In this document: positions 7,723 through 19,424 of the stretch, piece by piece
Layout of the letters: every line of letters begins with the position of its first letter
Numbering within the stretch: position 1 is the stretch's first letter
DNA from: Roseiarcus sp963772555
GTDB taxonomy: Bacteria > Pseudomonadota > Alphaproteobacteria > Rhizobiales > Beijerinckiaceae
Reading direction: 5' to 3'
Assembly (NCBI GenBank): GCA_963772555.1
Contig: CAVYXQ010000007.1
Location: 186,001 to 250,000, forward strand
Length of the DNA: 64,000 nt
The notes under the pieces: generated by a model
Database searches by the model: none
What the model saw: the letters and a program-made list of their open reading frames with translations, nothing else
Told to the model about the DNA's origin: nothing
Translations under genes and position numbers: made by a program

Positions 7723-8946
7723 CTACTCAATCGGGTCGCTGATTGACGGATGAGCTCGTCTCCACAAATCCGAGGCGATCGGGAGAGGATCGATGCTGAC
7801 CCCGGCCCACCAGGAAGGCTCGTCGCCATAGCGATGAAGCTCGCGATGATGGAGCCGACAGAGTGGGATGGTGTATTCGTCGCTGACCTTGCGGCCAAGC
7901 GCGCGCGGTTGGGCGAAGCGGATGTGATGAGCTTCGCTTGGGGCTCGGCCGCAAACCACGCACGGCTGCAAGGCGACGAACTTGGCGTGCTCCTTGTCGC
8001 GCAGGCGGATGGTCTTCGCCGCAACGGGCCGCCGGCGAGGCCTCGTTGGTCCGGGTCGGAAAATTGCCGCCGCCGAGGAATCCTCGTCCGTAGCAAGGAT
8101 GTCCCTCTCGGCAGGAGAAGAGGATTCATCTGTCAAGGCAAACTGTGGGTCTGGCTCGCCGCCGCCCTCCGCCTCGATCATTGCGAGCCTGGCGCGAAAG
8201 CCGGCCTCGACCGCGTCCGCGTCATCAGCGGTCAGCGTGTTCTTGGCCGGGAGGTTGTTGTGCGCCCAGTCGGCGGCTTCCTCGGCGGATCGAAGCCGGT
8301 TGAGGTTACCAAGCAGGCTGTCGCGCAATGCCGCTGATGGTCCCGGCGCCAGAACTGTCCGAGCAGAACGCACCGGCGTCTCCGTCCTATGAGCAGTCGA
8401 CGTCGCCGGCGCCCTTGCCACGGCCGCGCTCGCCGGTTGTGGTCTCGTGGCGAAGCCGGCCCTATCGGAAGCATCGCCATTGTCGCCGTTGTCGCCTTTG
8501 TCGGCTGGTGCGCCTTCGGCCAGATCCGGCGCGTCGAGATCGTCCTCGCCGGCGATGCCGACCAGGGTGAAGAGGGCGTAACGTCGCGCGTAGGTGAGGG
8601 CGGCTCCCATCCGCCGCGGCGCGGCCGTCTCGGCGATCGGGCAGACTGGCCATTCCGACGACAGCCACTCCCCGGACGCATGGGCGAGCGTCGTGGTCAG
8701 GCGGATGAGCCCGGCCTCGCTGTCGATCGCGGTCGTCTGGACGGTGGCGATCTCATGACCGCCAAGCGTCTTGCGAACGATGTCGAGGCCGCTCGAGAGC
8801 GCCGCGTAGCGGAAGGTCTGATCGCGGTCGCGCGGGTGAGATGCGCGAATGGTCGCGGTCAGCGACTTCTCCGGATTGGTCAGTTCGGCCTGAGCCTTGG
8901 CCAGCGCCGCGGCGATCGCCCCGATCGTCTCACTCGACCGTTGCAT
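7723..8946 (-). CDS. ERF-family single-strand annealing protein fused to an HNH/DUF968-like domain
   Basis: Residues 1-145 match the ERF superfamily of phage annealing recombinases, including the typical GGAALTYARRYAL-like stretch (MGAALTYARRYALFTLVGIAGEDD). A long low-complexity linker follows (about 150-300). The C-terminal 80 residues carry a zinc-like HNH module: CVVCG, then EAHHIRFAQPRA, then IPLCRLHHRELHRYGDE, as in DUF968/phage Rap-like nucleases. ERF proteins anneal complementary single strands during recombination; the HNH part may cut branched DNA. The gene overlaps the YqaJ gene by 17 nt and ends the operon. The fusion is plausible as a single phage-derived recombination tool. Confidence 0.85.
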   Translation of the reverse strand: MQRSSETIGAIAAALAKAQAELTNPEKSLTATIRASHPRDRDQTFRYAALSSGLDIVRKTLGGHEIATVQTTAIDSEAGLIRLTTTLAHASGEWLSSEWPVCPIAETAAPRRMGAALTYARRYALFTLVGIAGEDDLDAPDLAEGAPADKGDNGDNGDASDRAGFATRPQPASAAVARAPATSTAHRTETPVRSARTVLAPGPSAALRDSLLGNLNRLRSAEEAADWAHNNLPAKNTLTADDADAVEAGFRARLAMIEAEGGGEPDPQFALTDESSSPAERDILATDEDSSAAAIFRPGPTRPRRRPVAAKTIRLRDKEHAKFVALQPCVVCGRAPSEAHHIRFAQPRALGRKVSDEYTIPLCRLHHRELHRYGDEPSWWAGVSIDPLPIASDLWRRAHPSISDPIE

Positions 8947-9763
8947 GGCTGCCCTCCGCTTTATGGGTCAGAAGATCAAAGCTGACCGCGCCCGATTTCG
9001 ATCGCTTGGCCCGTACGCCATGCCCCGAGGCTTCCTTCGCGTCCTCCGGCATCAGGGCTTTGAGCTCGGACTTGGCGCGCTCATGGTCGAGAAAGGCGGA
9101 TCGGGTGGCGCAGAAGAGGCCGGCGAGCTCGGCCCACGAATTGGACCCGCTCATATCGACGAGGCGAACCGCGTCGACCCGCGCCCGCGGCGGCTCGACG
9201 CCATAAGCCGTTGGCGTCTCGCCGGTCTGCACGCAGCGCCAGAACCGGCGCTCGGCGGTGACGAGAAAGTGCTGGTAGAGCGCATCGGCGGGGATGGTCA
9301 TCTCGATCCATTTGCCGCCGCCGGTGATGATCGAGAGCGCCGCCGAGCGGGCGTTGGTCACCCACATGTTGTGCTGCAGTTGCGCCATGTGCTTCTCGGC
9401 GGCGGCTTCCTCCGAGAACGACCACGGCAGCATGAACTTGGCCTCGAACACGGCGTCGAGGCCGTTGACGAACCCATCCAGGGTCGCCGCCAGGAAGCGG
9501 TGGACCGGGTGCTGGACCCAACGCTGGACGTCGGTGACGCTTCGCCCGCTGTTGCGCTCATACCAGGTCCGATTGAGCGTCTCGGTGGCGAGGCCGAGCT
9601 GGACCACGAGATTGTCGCTCAGGTCCTCAGGCTCGGCCTCGCCGCGCTTTTCCTTCCACAGCCGAAGGAGCGCGGTCTCGTCCGGACTCATGATGATCCG
9701 CGCGTCCGACCCGCCGATGAAGCCGCGGCGGTCCCTCTCGGCCCGCTTCCAATCCCCACTCAT
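8930..9763 (-). CDS. YqaJ-family phage-type recombinase/exonuclease
   Basis: 277 aa from the ATG at 9763, chosen because AAAGGAG lies 7 nt upstream (the open frame extends further but as low-complexity sequence). It shows YqaJ/lambda-exo-like elements: GGSDARIIM near the N-terminus, RTWYERNSG, the acidic site region GLDAVFEAKFM, and AEKHMAQLQHNMWV. Such nucleases resect one DNA strand 5' to 3' and hand it to an annealing protein, here the neighbouring ERF protein. The overlap with the ERF gene implies coupled translation. The tail after about residue 235 is variable. Confidence 0.85.
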   Translation of the reverse strand: MSGDWKRAERDRRGFIGGSDARIIMSPDETALLRLWKEKRGEAEPEDLSDNLVVQLGLATETLNRTWYERNSGRSVTDVQRWVQHPVHRFLAATLDGFVNGLDAVFEAKFMLPWSFSEEAAAEKHMAQLQHNMWVTNARSAALSIITGGGKWIEMTIPADALYQHFLVTAERRFWRCVQTGETPTAYGVEPPRARVDAVRLVDMSGSNSWAELAGLFCATRSAFLDHERAKSELKALMPEDAKEASGHGVRAKRSKSGAVSFDLLTHKAEGSHATVE

Positions 9764-9831
9764 GGATATTCTCCTTTGATTTTCACGGGCGCCGCCGCTC
9801 AGAGACGGCGAGGGACCCGCTTGATCGTCGA

Positions 9832-10932
9832 TCAAACTTTCAGGGCGCCGCACAGCAATCGCCTGCGGATCGCGTTGAGGTGGACGAGGTGGGCTCTGAC
9901 CAGCCAGACCAGGGCCTCGCCGACGCCGGCGGGCACATTGACGCCGTGGAAATCGGCGGCGACGCCGATTGCCGTCAGCTCCGCCGATTGCCGCCATCGC
10001 AAGGTCGGCCGGGTCAGCGCGCCCTCGGCATAGAAGACCGCGACGCCGAGCGCCCCGCCGCTGAAGCTGAGCTTATGCGCGCTCAGAAACTGGGCGATCT
10101 CAGCGCTCTCTCGAGCGAAAAGGGCAATTGCCTGTCGGCCGAGACGGGTGTGCTTGTCGAGGGCATAGAGCGGCACGCCGCTGACCAGACTTGAGGGGGC
10201 GAGCGGCAAGTCGACCAATCCCGTCTCGCCTCCGCCGGCTGTGAGCCAGAGCAAGGGCAGCATCAAGGTGATCGGCTCGCGGGTCGTCCTCGTCGCCACG
10301 GCGATGGCCGCGAGCAGCGGCGCGGGAACGCCGAGCTCTTTATAGGCGCGCATCAGGCCGGCAAGGTCGCCGGGGCCGACGCGTTGGCCTCCGCGCGGAT
10401 TGACGCCCGAGGCATGCCAAGCCGCGAGCGCTCGCTCCGGCAAGGACAGGGTTGGATCCGCGACGAATTCAAGCCGGCGGGCGACAGTAACGGATCGGCA
10501 CCGCGCCCGCATGTTCGACAGCGCGGGATCGTGCTGCGCGGCGGTATAGAGCATATCGGCGCTACGCTCCTTGGGGGCCTCGGCCAGCATCTGCGCTGTC
10601 GCCAGGGCGGCCGCTTCGTCTCCTGCTGGCGCGCGGCCGGCTTTTGGGTTGGCGCTGCCCATGGCGGTGGCGAACACGGCGCTAAGCGCGCCAATGCCGA
10701 CGTCTTCGCAAGCGATGCCGAGCAATCGGCGCCACGCCGAGCGTGGATCGTGACGATAGAGGGATTTGAGGGCGCGTTGGGCGGTCAGCACGTCGCCGCG
10801 CCGGATCGACTTTTGCAGGGCGCTCGAGGCCAGCCATCGATCGCATGGCAACGGTTCGATGGCGTCGAGAGGAGGGGCCGGGCCGACGAACTTGAGTTCG
10901 CTTTGGAGGAAAGCTTCGCCTAGACTGGCCAT
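9832..10932 (-). CDS. Protein with RarA/MgsA C-terminal-like region, phage recombination operon
   Basis: 366 aa from the ATG at 10932 (a TTG at 10962 is less likely). There is no AAA+ ATPase core. Residues about 40-80 (SALQKSIRRGDVLTAQRAL, RRLLGIACEDVG) resemble the helical C-terminal domain of RarA; the rarA gene at the right end of this window has the comparable SALHKCVRGSD, RRVVRMAAEDVG. The rest is Ala/Leu-rich and helical. It is first in the operon with yqaJ (68 bp later) and erf-hnh. It may be a clamp-loader-like accessory factor for recombination; this is inference. Confidence 0.7.
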   Translation of the reverse strand: MASLGEAFLQSELKFVGPAPPLDAIEPLPCDRWLASSALQKSIRRGDVLTAQRALKSLYRHDPRSAWRRLLGIACEDVGIGALSAVFATAMGSANPKAGRAPAGDEAAALATAQMLAEAPKERSADMLYTAAQHDPALSNMRARCRSVTVARRLEFVADPTLSLPERALAAWHASGVNPRGGQRVGPGDLAGLMRAYKELGVPAPLLAAIAVATRTTREPITLMLPLLWLTAGGGETGLVDLPLAPSSLVSGVPLYALDKHTRLGRQAIALFARESAEIAQFLSAHKLSFSGGALGVAVFYAEGALTRPTLRWRQSAELTAIGVAADFHGVNVPAGVGEALVWLVRAHLVHLNAIRRRLLCGALKV

Positions 10933-10971
10933 CGCATTTCTCACGATAATGTTGATCAGCAAATATTAGTT

Positions 10972-10986
10972 ATGATCACTGATCAT
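10972..10986. promoter_or_regulatory. Perfect 15-bp palindrome, likely repressor operator
   Basis: ATGATCA-C-TGATCAT lies 40 nt upstream of the recombination operon's first ATG. A further TGATCA half site occurs at 10953-10958. A dyad in this position fits an operator for a phage-type repressor, but no such repressor is encoded nearby. Confidence 0.55.
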
Positions 10987-11279
10987 GTAAAGGAATAATT
11001 CGCCTTTTCTTGCTTTTGACTCCGATTTACGTTCAGTGAAATGTCGAAAATGCGCTGGACCGAGGAACCGACGAGGTTCTTATGTTCGCCTCAGGCGCGC
11101 TTCTCTGCTGTACGTTGACCAAGACGCGCAGCCAAACGGTTATCCAATGCGACAGCTATGGAGAACGCCTGTCGTGGACGTATTATATTAAGAGAAACGT
11201 CATCTCCTGGAGAGAAGGATCAGGAGTAGTCTTTCCGGTTGGGTGGCCGCTGTGGCGCGGGGTCCATGCCGCATGATCA
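10987..11279. other. Intergenic between recombination operon and transposase relic
   Basis: AT-rich at the left, where the divergent promoter region of the recombination operon should lie. A 64-codon plus frame (11082-11276) has no recognisable features. No terminal inverted repeat of an insertion sequence could be seen. Confidence 0.4.
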
Positions 11280-12143
11280 TTGGGCCGAAGGGCCAATTCG
11301 GGGGCGCGAGTGGGGCGAAAACGAAGCGGAGGGAAACCGCGTCGAACGCACCCCTGTGCGACGACGACCCCGGCGATCCGGCGCGCCATCCGAGCGAGCG
11401 AAGAGAAGAACACGGTTCTCGCCAAGCGCTATGGGGTCAATCGCAAGACGGTCGCCAAGTGCAAGGGTCGCGAGTCTGAGTTCGACCAGCCAATGGGGCC
11501 GAAAAAACCGCGATCAAGCGTTCTTTCGCAAACGGACGAAGCGATCATTCTCGTCTTCCGCTACGGCACCCGCCTTTCTCTCGATGACTGCCTCGAGAGA
11601 TTGAGACGTCAAATGCCTAAGCTGAGCCGTTCGAGGCTGTATGGATGTCTAAAGCGCCACGGGTTGAGCAGGATCGGCCGAACGGCGATGACGCCGCTGT
11701 CGACGGCCTCAGCGCTGAATGGACCGTACAGCTTTGAAATCAGCGCCCATGATGTCGTCTTCCGCGGTCGAGTCCTCGGCGAGTTGTGTCATGTTCTCCT
11801 CGCTGTCGAAGAGGTAACCCAAGAAATGTATGCCGAGACCGGCGCCGATACGGCCGAGGCCATGGCTGCGTTTCTCGGCCGCCTGATCGCCGAGTTTCCG
11901 CAGAAAAAGATCATTGCGGTCAGAACCAATATTGATCCGGCATTCACCGATCTGCGAGGAGCTTTCGACGAAGACATGGCGCTGTTCAGCGATCATCCCT
12001 TTGCCAAGGCCTGTCGCGCCAACGATGTCGCCCACACGCGGATCTTTTCGGCATCTGCGACATCAAAAACCATGCCCTATAAAGTGAAGTTGCGACACGT
12101 AGATATCCGCACCGGGCCCGATACCCTCATACTTAAATGGTAA
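11280..12143 (+). pseudogene. Degenerate IS481/IS3-like transposase
   Basis: The N-terminal helix-turn-helix matches IS481-type transposases well (IRRAIRASEE, LAKRYGVNRKTVAKCKGRE, GPKKPRSSVLS, then RLSLDDCLERLRRQMP and SRLYGCLKRHGLSR). The integrase-core region follows but is divergent. The expected IDI-EVRT becomes FEISAHDVVF, and the LTDNG motif carrying the second catalytic Asp reads VRTNIDPAF. The catalytic triad therefore looks lost. The start (TTG 11280) is arbitrary. Most likely a dead transposase; a domesticated DNA-binding protein is a less likely alternative. Confidence 0.6.
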
Positions 12144-12939
12144 ACGGATAAACGGGCCTGGCACGTTCGCTATTTGATAGTTTGATGCTAACGACGGCTT
12201 TTGGCCGATTTAGCGCCACGTTTCATTGTCATTGAAACTTGGTTGCGAGCGGGAAGTCCCTTTGGCGGTGGCGTCGGCGCAGGCTTGGGTCGTTTTCTGC
12301 CTCTTCGCCCTGTACGCCTTAGGAATCGAAACGCGCGGCATAACAACACGTAGAAAGTAGGTGTTTAAGTAGGCCCGTAGCAAGAACGGACTTCAACTTT
12401 GTCCCGGAACTGTCTCCGCAGACACTTGTTTGGAGATTATTGGGGGATCATTGGGGGCGTTTGCGTCTCTTGCAACTCGCCCGTCATTCGAACTGGTCGT
12501 CAGCGTCAGCGGAAAAAGTTATCCAGACGAGCGTGCTCCGAGCGGTTTTGCGCGTCCCATCATGGGCTTCCGCTGAAACAGGCGGAGAATGACACTCCAA
12601 AATTCTGCGGCCGACATTCCGAAAATGAGACCACGACACTGTCGAATTACGCGTCGAATCCGTCACCCGACCGTGTCAATTTGTCTGTAAGTCACAACAT
12701 ATCACTGTGCAAAGCCCTCAAGTGTGGTGCTTTCGGCGCATCCTAGCTCAATTCTTTGCCCTTCGGTAAGCCTGCCGCCCACGCCATTGCCGAATTTCGG
12801 CACGGACACTACGAAATAAAGACCATCATACCCTCAAATTGCCGGGCAAAAAACTGTCTGTATTTTTGTCTGCGGCGGATGAATTCGCTGTTTAGATATC
12901 TCCTGTAAGTAGCCATAAAGAAAAGGTTTTTTTAAGGCC
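12144..12939. other. About 0.8 kb without a supported gene
   Basis: No frame has convincing composition or a ribosome binding site. The stretch ends with a 7-T run just before the glycosyltransferase frame, without a clear hairpin. Nothing recognisable is seen. Confidence 0.45.
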
Positions 12940-14517
12940 GTGCGGCGCGACGCCGCGATAGAAACAAGCGTCTCTGTGTCTTTCTCCCGTTTGCAAGCGG
13001 ACGTGGTATGGCGCAACGGTATGTACACGAGAGCGATTTTTCCTTCGTTGAGGAGGCTTATACCACAGGCGCAGAGGCGCCGAGGCCCGCTAAGCCGCGC
13101 CATCATCGTGCAAATTGACTCCGGCAAACCGACCGCGGCCGATCGGGCCCCGCCTGCGACCGGCGTCGATTTCCGGGCGCGGGACAGCAGACCGGCGGCC
13201 CAGGCGCAAACAGAGCCAGCGCCAGCGACGCCGGCTCCACGCCGCCGGCCGATTGTCTTCGACATGACGCATCTGATTTCGCGGCTGCCGACGCGCGCCT
13301 CGTCCGGCATCGATCGGATCGATCTGGCTTATGCGGCGCATTTCGCCGGCGAAGGCCACATGGCGGCGGGCGTTCATTACGGGATGCGACGCCCGCATCT
13401 CTTGTCCGTCGAGGAGGCGCGGGCGTTCGTCCAGCTTTCGCAGTCGCGGTGGTCGACCGAGGGCGCTGACGGCTCGTTTTCCGCCGTTCTGCAATGGCTC
13501 GCGTCGCCGCCGAAAGCAGCGGCGAAGAGGCGGCCTGCGCTGACAAAGGCTGCTTTGCAGTCGAATTTGACGCGCCGGGCGCACCAGTTGAAAGGCCGTC
13601 TCCTCGACAATCGGACGCTTCGGGTCCCGCCGGGGGCCGTCTATCTCAACGTGGCTCAGCACGTGTTCGAGCACCCGATCTTCTTTCGCTGGCTCGAGCG
13701 GCGCACGGATCTTTGCAACGTCATGATGATTCACGACCTGCTGCCGCTCGATTGTCCGGAATATTTCTCGCCGGCCAATCTGCCGATCTTCCGGCGGCGC
13801 CTCGCCACGGCCTTCCGACATGCGAGCGCGTTCATTGTCTCGACCGAGGCGGTCAAGGCGCGCCTGCAGCTCGAGCTGTCACGACAGGGATCGCGCCCGC
13901 GGCCGATCCACGTGCAGCCGTTTCCCTCGCCGCTCGAAGCGGCGTCGAGCGCCGAGCCGGCGCGCGACGAACCCTGGCGCGGACATCCCTATTTCGTCGT
14001 CCTCGGCACGATCGAGCCGCGCAAGAACCATCTGCTGCTGCTGCACCTCTGGCGGCGGCTGGTCGCCGAGCGGCCGGGCGCGCCGCGGCTGGTGCTGGTC
14101 GGGGCGCGGGGCTGGGAGAGCGAGCAGATCGCCGACATGCTCGACCGCTGCCTTTCGATCCAGGGACATATCCTCGAGATCGCCGGGCTGCGGTCCGCCG
14201 ACCTCGTCACGCTGCTGCGCGGCGCCCGAGCGCTCCTGATGCCCTCGTTCGATGAGGGCTATGGCTTGCCGCTGGTTGAGGCGCTTTCCCTCGGCACGCC
14301 GGCGATCGCCTCCGACATCTCCGTCTTCCGCGAGGTGACCCAGGGCTGCGCGACCTTCCTCTCGCCGATCGAAGGCCCCGCCTGGGAACGGGAGATCTCT
14401 CGCCTGGCAGCCGACCCGGACGCTGTCGCGCGCAGGCGCGAAGAAGCCGCTCGGTTCCGCCCGCCGACCTGGGCGGCGTACTTTCGCGAAATCGACGGCT
14501 TTCTCAGCCGGCTGTGA
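12940..14517 (+). CDS. GT4-family glycosyltransferase (GT-B fold)
   Basis: 525 aa from a GTG at 12940 (AAGG just upstream); an ATG at 13021 is an alternative, and the first ~90 residues are low-complexity. The catalytic C-terminal half is typical of family 4: VVLGTIEPRKNHLLLL (donor-side glycine and basic residues), LVLVGARGWE, then the E-x7-E motif in PSFDEGYGLPLVEAL and GTPAIASDI. Such enzymes transfer a sugar from a nucleotide donor to polysaccharide or lipid precursors at the cytoplasmic membrane. No other polysaccharide gene is adjacent, so the acceptor is unknown. Confidence 0.85.
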   Translation: MRRDAAIETSVSVSFSRLQADVVWRNGMYTRAIFPSLRRLIPQAQRRRGPLSRAIIVQIDSGKPTAADRAPPATGVDFRARDSRPAAQAQTEPAPATPAPRRRPIVFDMTHLISRLPTRASSGIDRIDLAYAAHFAGEGHMAAGVHYGMRRPHLLSVEEARAFVQLSQSRWSTEGADGSFSAVLQWLASPPKAAAKRRPALTKAALQSNLTRRAHQLKGRLLDNRTLRVPPGAVYLNVAQHVFEHPIFFRWLERRTDLCNVMMIHDLLPLDCPEYFSPANLPIFRRRLATAFRHASAFIVSTEAVKARLQLELSRQGSRPRPIHVQPFPSPLEAASSAEPARDEPWRGHPYFVVLGTIEPRKNHLLLLHLWRRLVAERPGAPRLVLVGARGWESEQIADMLDRCLSIQGHILEIAGLRSADLVTLLRGARALLMPSFDEGYGLPLVEALSLGTPAIASDISVFREVTQGCATFLSPIEGPAWEREISRLAADPDAVARRREEAARFRPPTWAAYFREIDGFLSRL

Positions 14518-14553
14518 GAGGGACCCAAGCCGTCCGAGCCGCTCCGCCTGTTT

Positions 14554-14583
14554 CCCTGATAATCCCTGATAATCCCTGATAAT
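14554..14583. repeat. Tandem repeat ccctgataat x3
   Basis: Three perfect copies of a 10-bp unit lie 37 bp after the glycosyltransferase stop, one helical turn per unit. No gene lies here. It could be a protein-binding array or a slippage product. Confidence 0.8.
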
Positions 14584-14674
14584 CGAAAAAATCGTTCCCC
14601 CGCCCGATGGGCGATTGCACAAATCCGCGCGATTTCATCTCCGTGAGCGGATATGCTCGTACGTAAGGTAAAGA

Positions 14675-14704
14675 CGGAACAGGGAATTTGATTTCCCTGT
14701 TCCG
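14675..14704. terminator. Perfect 12-bp stem-loop between converging genes
   Basis: cggaacagggaa and its exact inverse (14693-14704) flank a 6-nt loop. It lies between the converging glycosyltransferase and lon genes. It lacks a U-run, so it may be a weak bidirectional terminator or a dispersed palindromic element. Confidence 0.5.
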
Positions 14705-14757
14705 CCGATGAACAGCGAAACGAGCGCGACGCGGAAAACCGGCCTCGCTTGGCGCTC

Positions 14758-17175
<2,418 letters not shown>

Positions 17176-17585
17176 TGCCGCGCCTCCGACTTCAGGAGCG
17201 TGATCATGAGGCAACCGTGGGAGGCCGATCGCTCGATGCTGGAATAGAGGCCGGGCGGCAGACGAACGCGCCGTTCGAAGCGGCCTTGCGGCAGCTCGAG
17301 ACGGTGGATGGTCGCCGTGCGCATCTCCGGCGGATAGCTCCGAATCCCGGCGACGATCAGCGTGCCGGCGTCGATGACCGCCTTGACCTCGCCGATGTCG
17401 ACCCCCGGCAGCGCGACCAGCACCAGCACCGCCCGCTCGGTCTCGAGCACGTCGACCGGCGGCTCCCACGCGACCGTCGCGGTCGAGCGCGCCGGCTGGA
17501 AAAACTGCCGCTGCATCCGCTCGGCGCGCGCCAGCGCCTCGAACGCCTCCGACCACATCCAGTAGCGCGGGAAATTCGTCTCCAT

Positions 17586-18029
17586 GGGCTTCACCTGCGA
17601 GGTTGGCGGCGAGTTCGACGCTCGGGAGCTTCCGCCATGATAGCGCATTTCTGGTGGCAGTTCCTGGCGAGCTTCTGGGTGCGGCTCCGATTCAATTTAT
17701 CAACGACCCTGCCTTCAACGCCTATCCAAGGGGCCTCAATCGGCCGCGGGCCGCTCCGGCCGTCATCGCGAGGCTCGTCCCCGGCCCCTAGGCAGACGTG
17801 CGTCAATCGTTGGCGGCGCCCAGTGTCCTCCTGTCGGCGAGGCGGAGAAGATGAAGATGAGAACTTTTCGCAGTGGATGGTCCAATATAGGTGATGGCGT
17901 CATAGTCACGATAACTGAACGCTCTCGGGGAGAGTCTTGATCGCGCTCGGAACTGGCGTCCATGGCAGAACGCTCACAGGCAATTCGTAGTTGAGTAAGC
18001 TGTCGGGGAAGTCGAGTCTGGCCGACTGT
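17586..18029. other. Intergenic, no supported gene
   Basis: About 440 bp upstream of hsp20 and downstream of higA. The left part should hold the hsp20-lon promoter, but I cannot pick a confident heat-shock -35/-10 pair. Short frames look like shadows. Confidence 0.45.
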
Positions 18030-18341
18030 TCAAGCTACTTCCAATGTCGGAATCGCCTTGATCTTCTCTCCGAACTGCTCCTTGGCGCGTTTAAGGTCAT
18101 ACCGCTTCTGCAGATTGAGCCAGAGATCGGGACCGTTTCCGCACAGCTTCCCGAGCCGCAACGCCATGACCGGCGTCACGGGTTGCCTTTCCTCGAGGAT
18201 GTCGTAAAGCGACTGGCGCGACACGCCGAGCAACTTGGCGATCTCCGTCTTTGGACGTCCGAGCGCCGGCAGGATCTCCTCGCGCAGAAGTTCGCCGGGA
18301 TGCATGGGCGGCAAGCTGCGATTCGGGAGCTTCTTGGTCAT
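18030..18341 (-). CDS. higA: HigA-type antitoxin (Xre family)
   Basis: 103 aa with the HigA signature: MHPGELLREEILPALG, helix-turn-helix TEIAKLLGVSRQSLYDIL, then RLGKLCGNGPDLWLNLQ. It binds and neutralises the HigB toxin and represses the operon. It lies 11 bp after higB, the toxin-first order typical of higBA. Confidence 0.92.
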   Translation of the reverse strand: MTKKLPNRSLPPMHPGELLREEILPALGRPKTEIAKLLGVSRQSLYDILEERQPVTPVMALRLGKLCGNGPDLWLNLQKRYDLKRAKEQFGEKIKAIPTLEVA

Positions 18342-18352
18342 GGAACGTGTCC

Positions 18353-18631
18353 TCAGTGATAGTCTTCCAGATCGACTTCGATGGCGTCGCCTTCCGTCCA
18401 GCCGAAAGTGATCCGCCAGTTTCCGCTAGCGTTGATCGCATAGCGGCCTCTGTCCGACCCGACGAGCGCATGAAAGCGAAAGCCCGGCAGGTTCATATCC
18501 TCTGGCCGCGATGCGTCATCGAGCGCGCGTAAGATGTTCGCGATCCGTTTCGAATTCCGCACGCTGAGCCGACGCGCATTTCCGGTGGCGAAGAAGCGTT
18601 CCAGCGCTTTGTCTCTGAACGAGCGGATCAC
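18353..18631 (-). CDS. higB: HigB-type toxin (RelE superfamily mRNA interferase)
   Basis: 92 aa from a GTG start. It has the family start MIRSFRDKALERFF and core LPGFRFHALVGSDRGRYAI, NWRITFGW and a terminal VDLEDYH. HigB toxins cleave ribosome-bound mRNA. It is first gene of the operon with higA and is preceded directly by a palindrome likely to be the autoregulatory operator. The module looks intact. Confidence 0.92.
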   Translation of the reverse strand: MIRSFRDKALERFFATGNARRLSVRNSKRIANILRALDDASRPEDMNLPGFRFHALVGSDRGRYAINASGNWRITFGWTEGDAIEVDLEDYH

Positions 18632-18639
18632 GGCGCAAT

Positions 18640-18677
18640 GTAAGGCAGTGCCTTACAATCGTCAAGGACCGCCTTAC
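18640..18677. promoter_or_regulatory. higBA operator: GTAAGGC-agt-GCCTTAC plus half site
   Basis: A perfect 7-bp dyad (18640-18656) begins 9 bp before the higB GTG, and a further GCCTTAC half site lies at 18671-18677. Antitoxin-toxin complexes usually repress from such dyads, so HigA binding is a reasonable inference. Confidence 0.65.
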
Positions 18678-18773
18678 GTTCGCCGACAGTGACCGCGCCT
18701 GACGCCCGCCGACATCGATGTCCGCAGTCAAGCATCATGCGCAAAATCGGACGGCGATCAGTGCAGAAGTTCT

Positions 18774-18830
18774 GTAACTCGCCCGAAACGATTCGAACTC
18801 CTGACTTCCTAGTCCGAGTCAGTTGCTCGC
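18774..18830 (-). other. Possible decayed 3' part of a tRNA (Arg-like)
   Basis: On the minus strand the region reads GTCAGGAGTTCGAATC followed by GTTTCGGGCGAG, resembling the T-arm and acceptor end of an arginine tRNA. The anticodon stem-loop does not fold and the T-stem is mispaired, so this is not a working tRNA. It could be an attachment-site relic. Tentative. Confidence 0.25.
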
Positions 18831-18930
18831 GAAGGGCCGCTTCGGGTCGAGCGTCGCGTTGCTCCGGAAACACTGTCTTGGCGCATTCCTTTCGTACCGG
18901 GACGACCACGAACAACACCGAGGGGACTTT

Positions 18931-19248
18931 TCACCTGTTCGCAGTGGCGCGGAGCAGCGCGAACAAGGCGCCCGCCGCCACCATCAGTCCCAAAAGGCGC
19001 ACACGGCGCTGCCTCCACGCCAGTCGAAAGAGCGATGGCGGCGGACATTTCGACGAAATCCGCGGCGGCGGTCGGGAATGAGGGGCCATCGGCGAGCGGC
19101 GTTGCGCTGCGCCGCCACGCGGCCGGTGAGCGTCGGGTAGCCGATTGACGGCGATCCAAACGAACGCAATCACGCCGACCACCGTGACCACATCGAGGAG
19201 CGCGAACCTCTCCCATTCCGGCCAGGGCAACGGATGAATGTAACTCAT
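18931..19248 (-). CDS. Hypothetical small membrane protein, 105 aa
   Basis: Two hydrophobic helices are visible, about residues 18-37 (LLDVVTVVGVIAFVWIAV) and 84-99 (LLGLMVAAGALFALL), joined by a basic, proline-rich loop. There is no family I recognise. It lies between toxin-antitoxin modules and could be genuine or chance. Confidence 0.4.
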   Translation of the reverse strand: MSYIHPLPWPEWERFALLDVVTVVGVIAFVWIAVNRLPDAHRPRGGAAQRRSPMAPHSRPPPRISSKCPPPSLFRLAWRQRRVRLLGLMVAAGALFALLRATANR

Positions 19249-19424
19249 GGCGAAGCCCTGACCCGCGGACGCCGATCAGCGAGGGCTTGAGCGCAACGTG
19301 GCGACAGGCCGCAAAGGGGACAGTCACCTTCGCACGAAGAGCTTAACCGCCTGCAAAGAGAGCTCGGATTTGTGGTAACGTATGTGTTACCTTTGAGCAA
19401 GCTCGAACTTCGCTAATCCCTCGC

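Noticed and set aside
18774..18830. Functional tRNA-Arg
   Set aside because: Anticodon stem-loop cannot fold to seven bases and the T-stem is mispaired; kept only as a possible relic.
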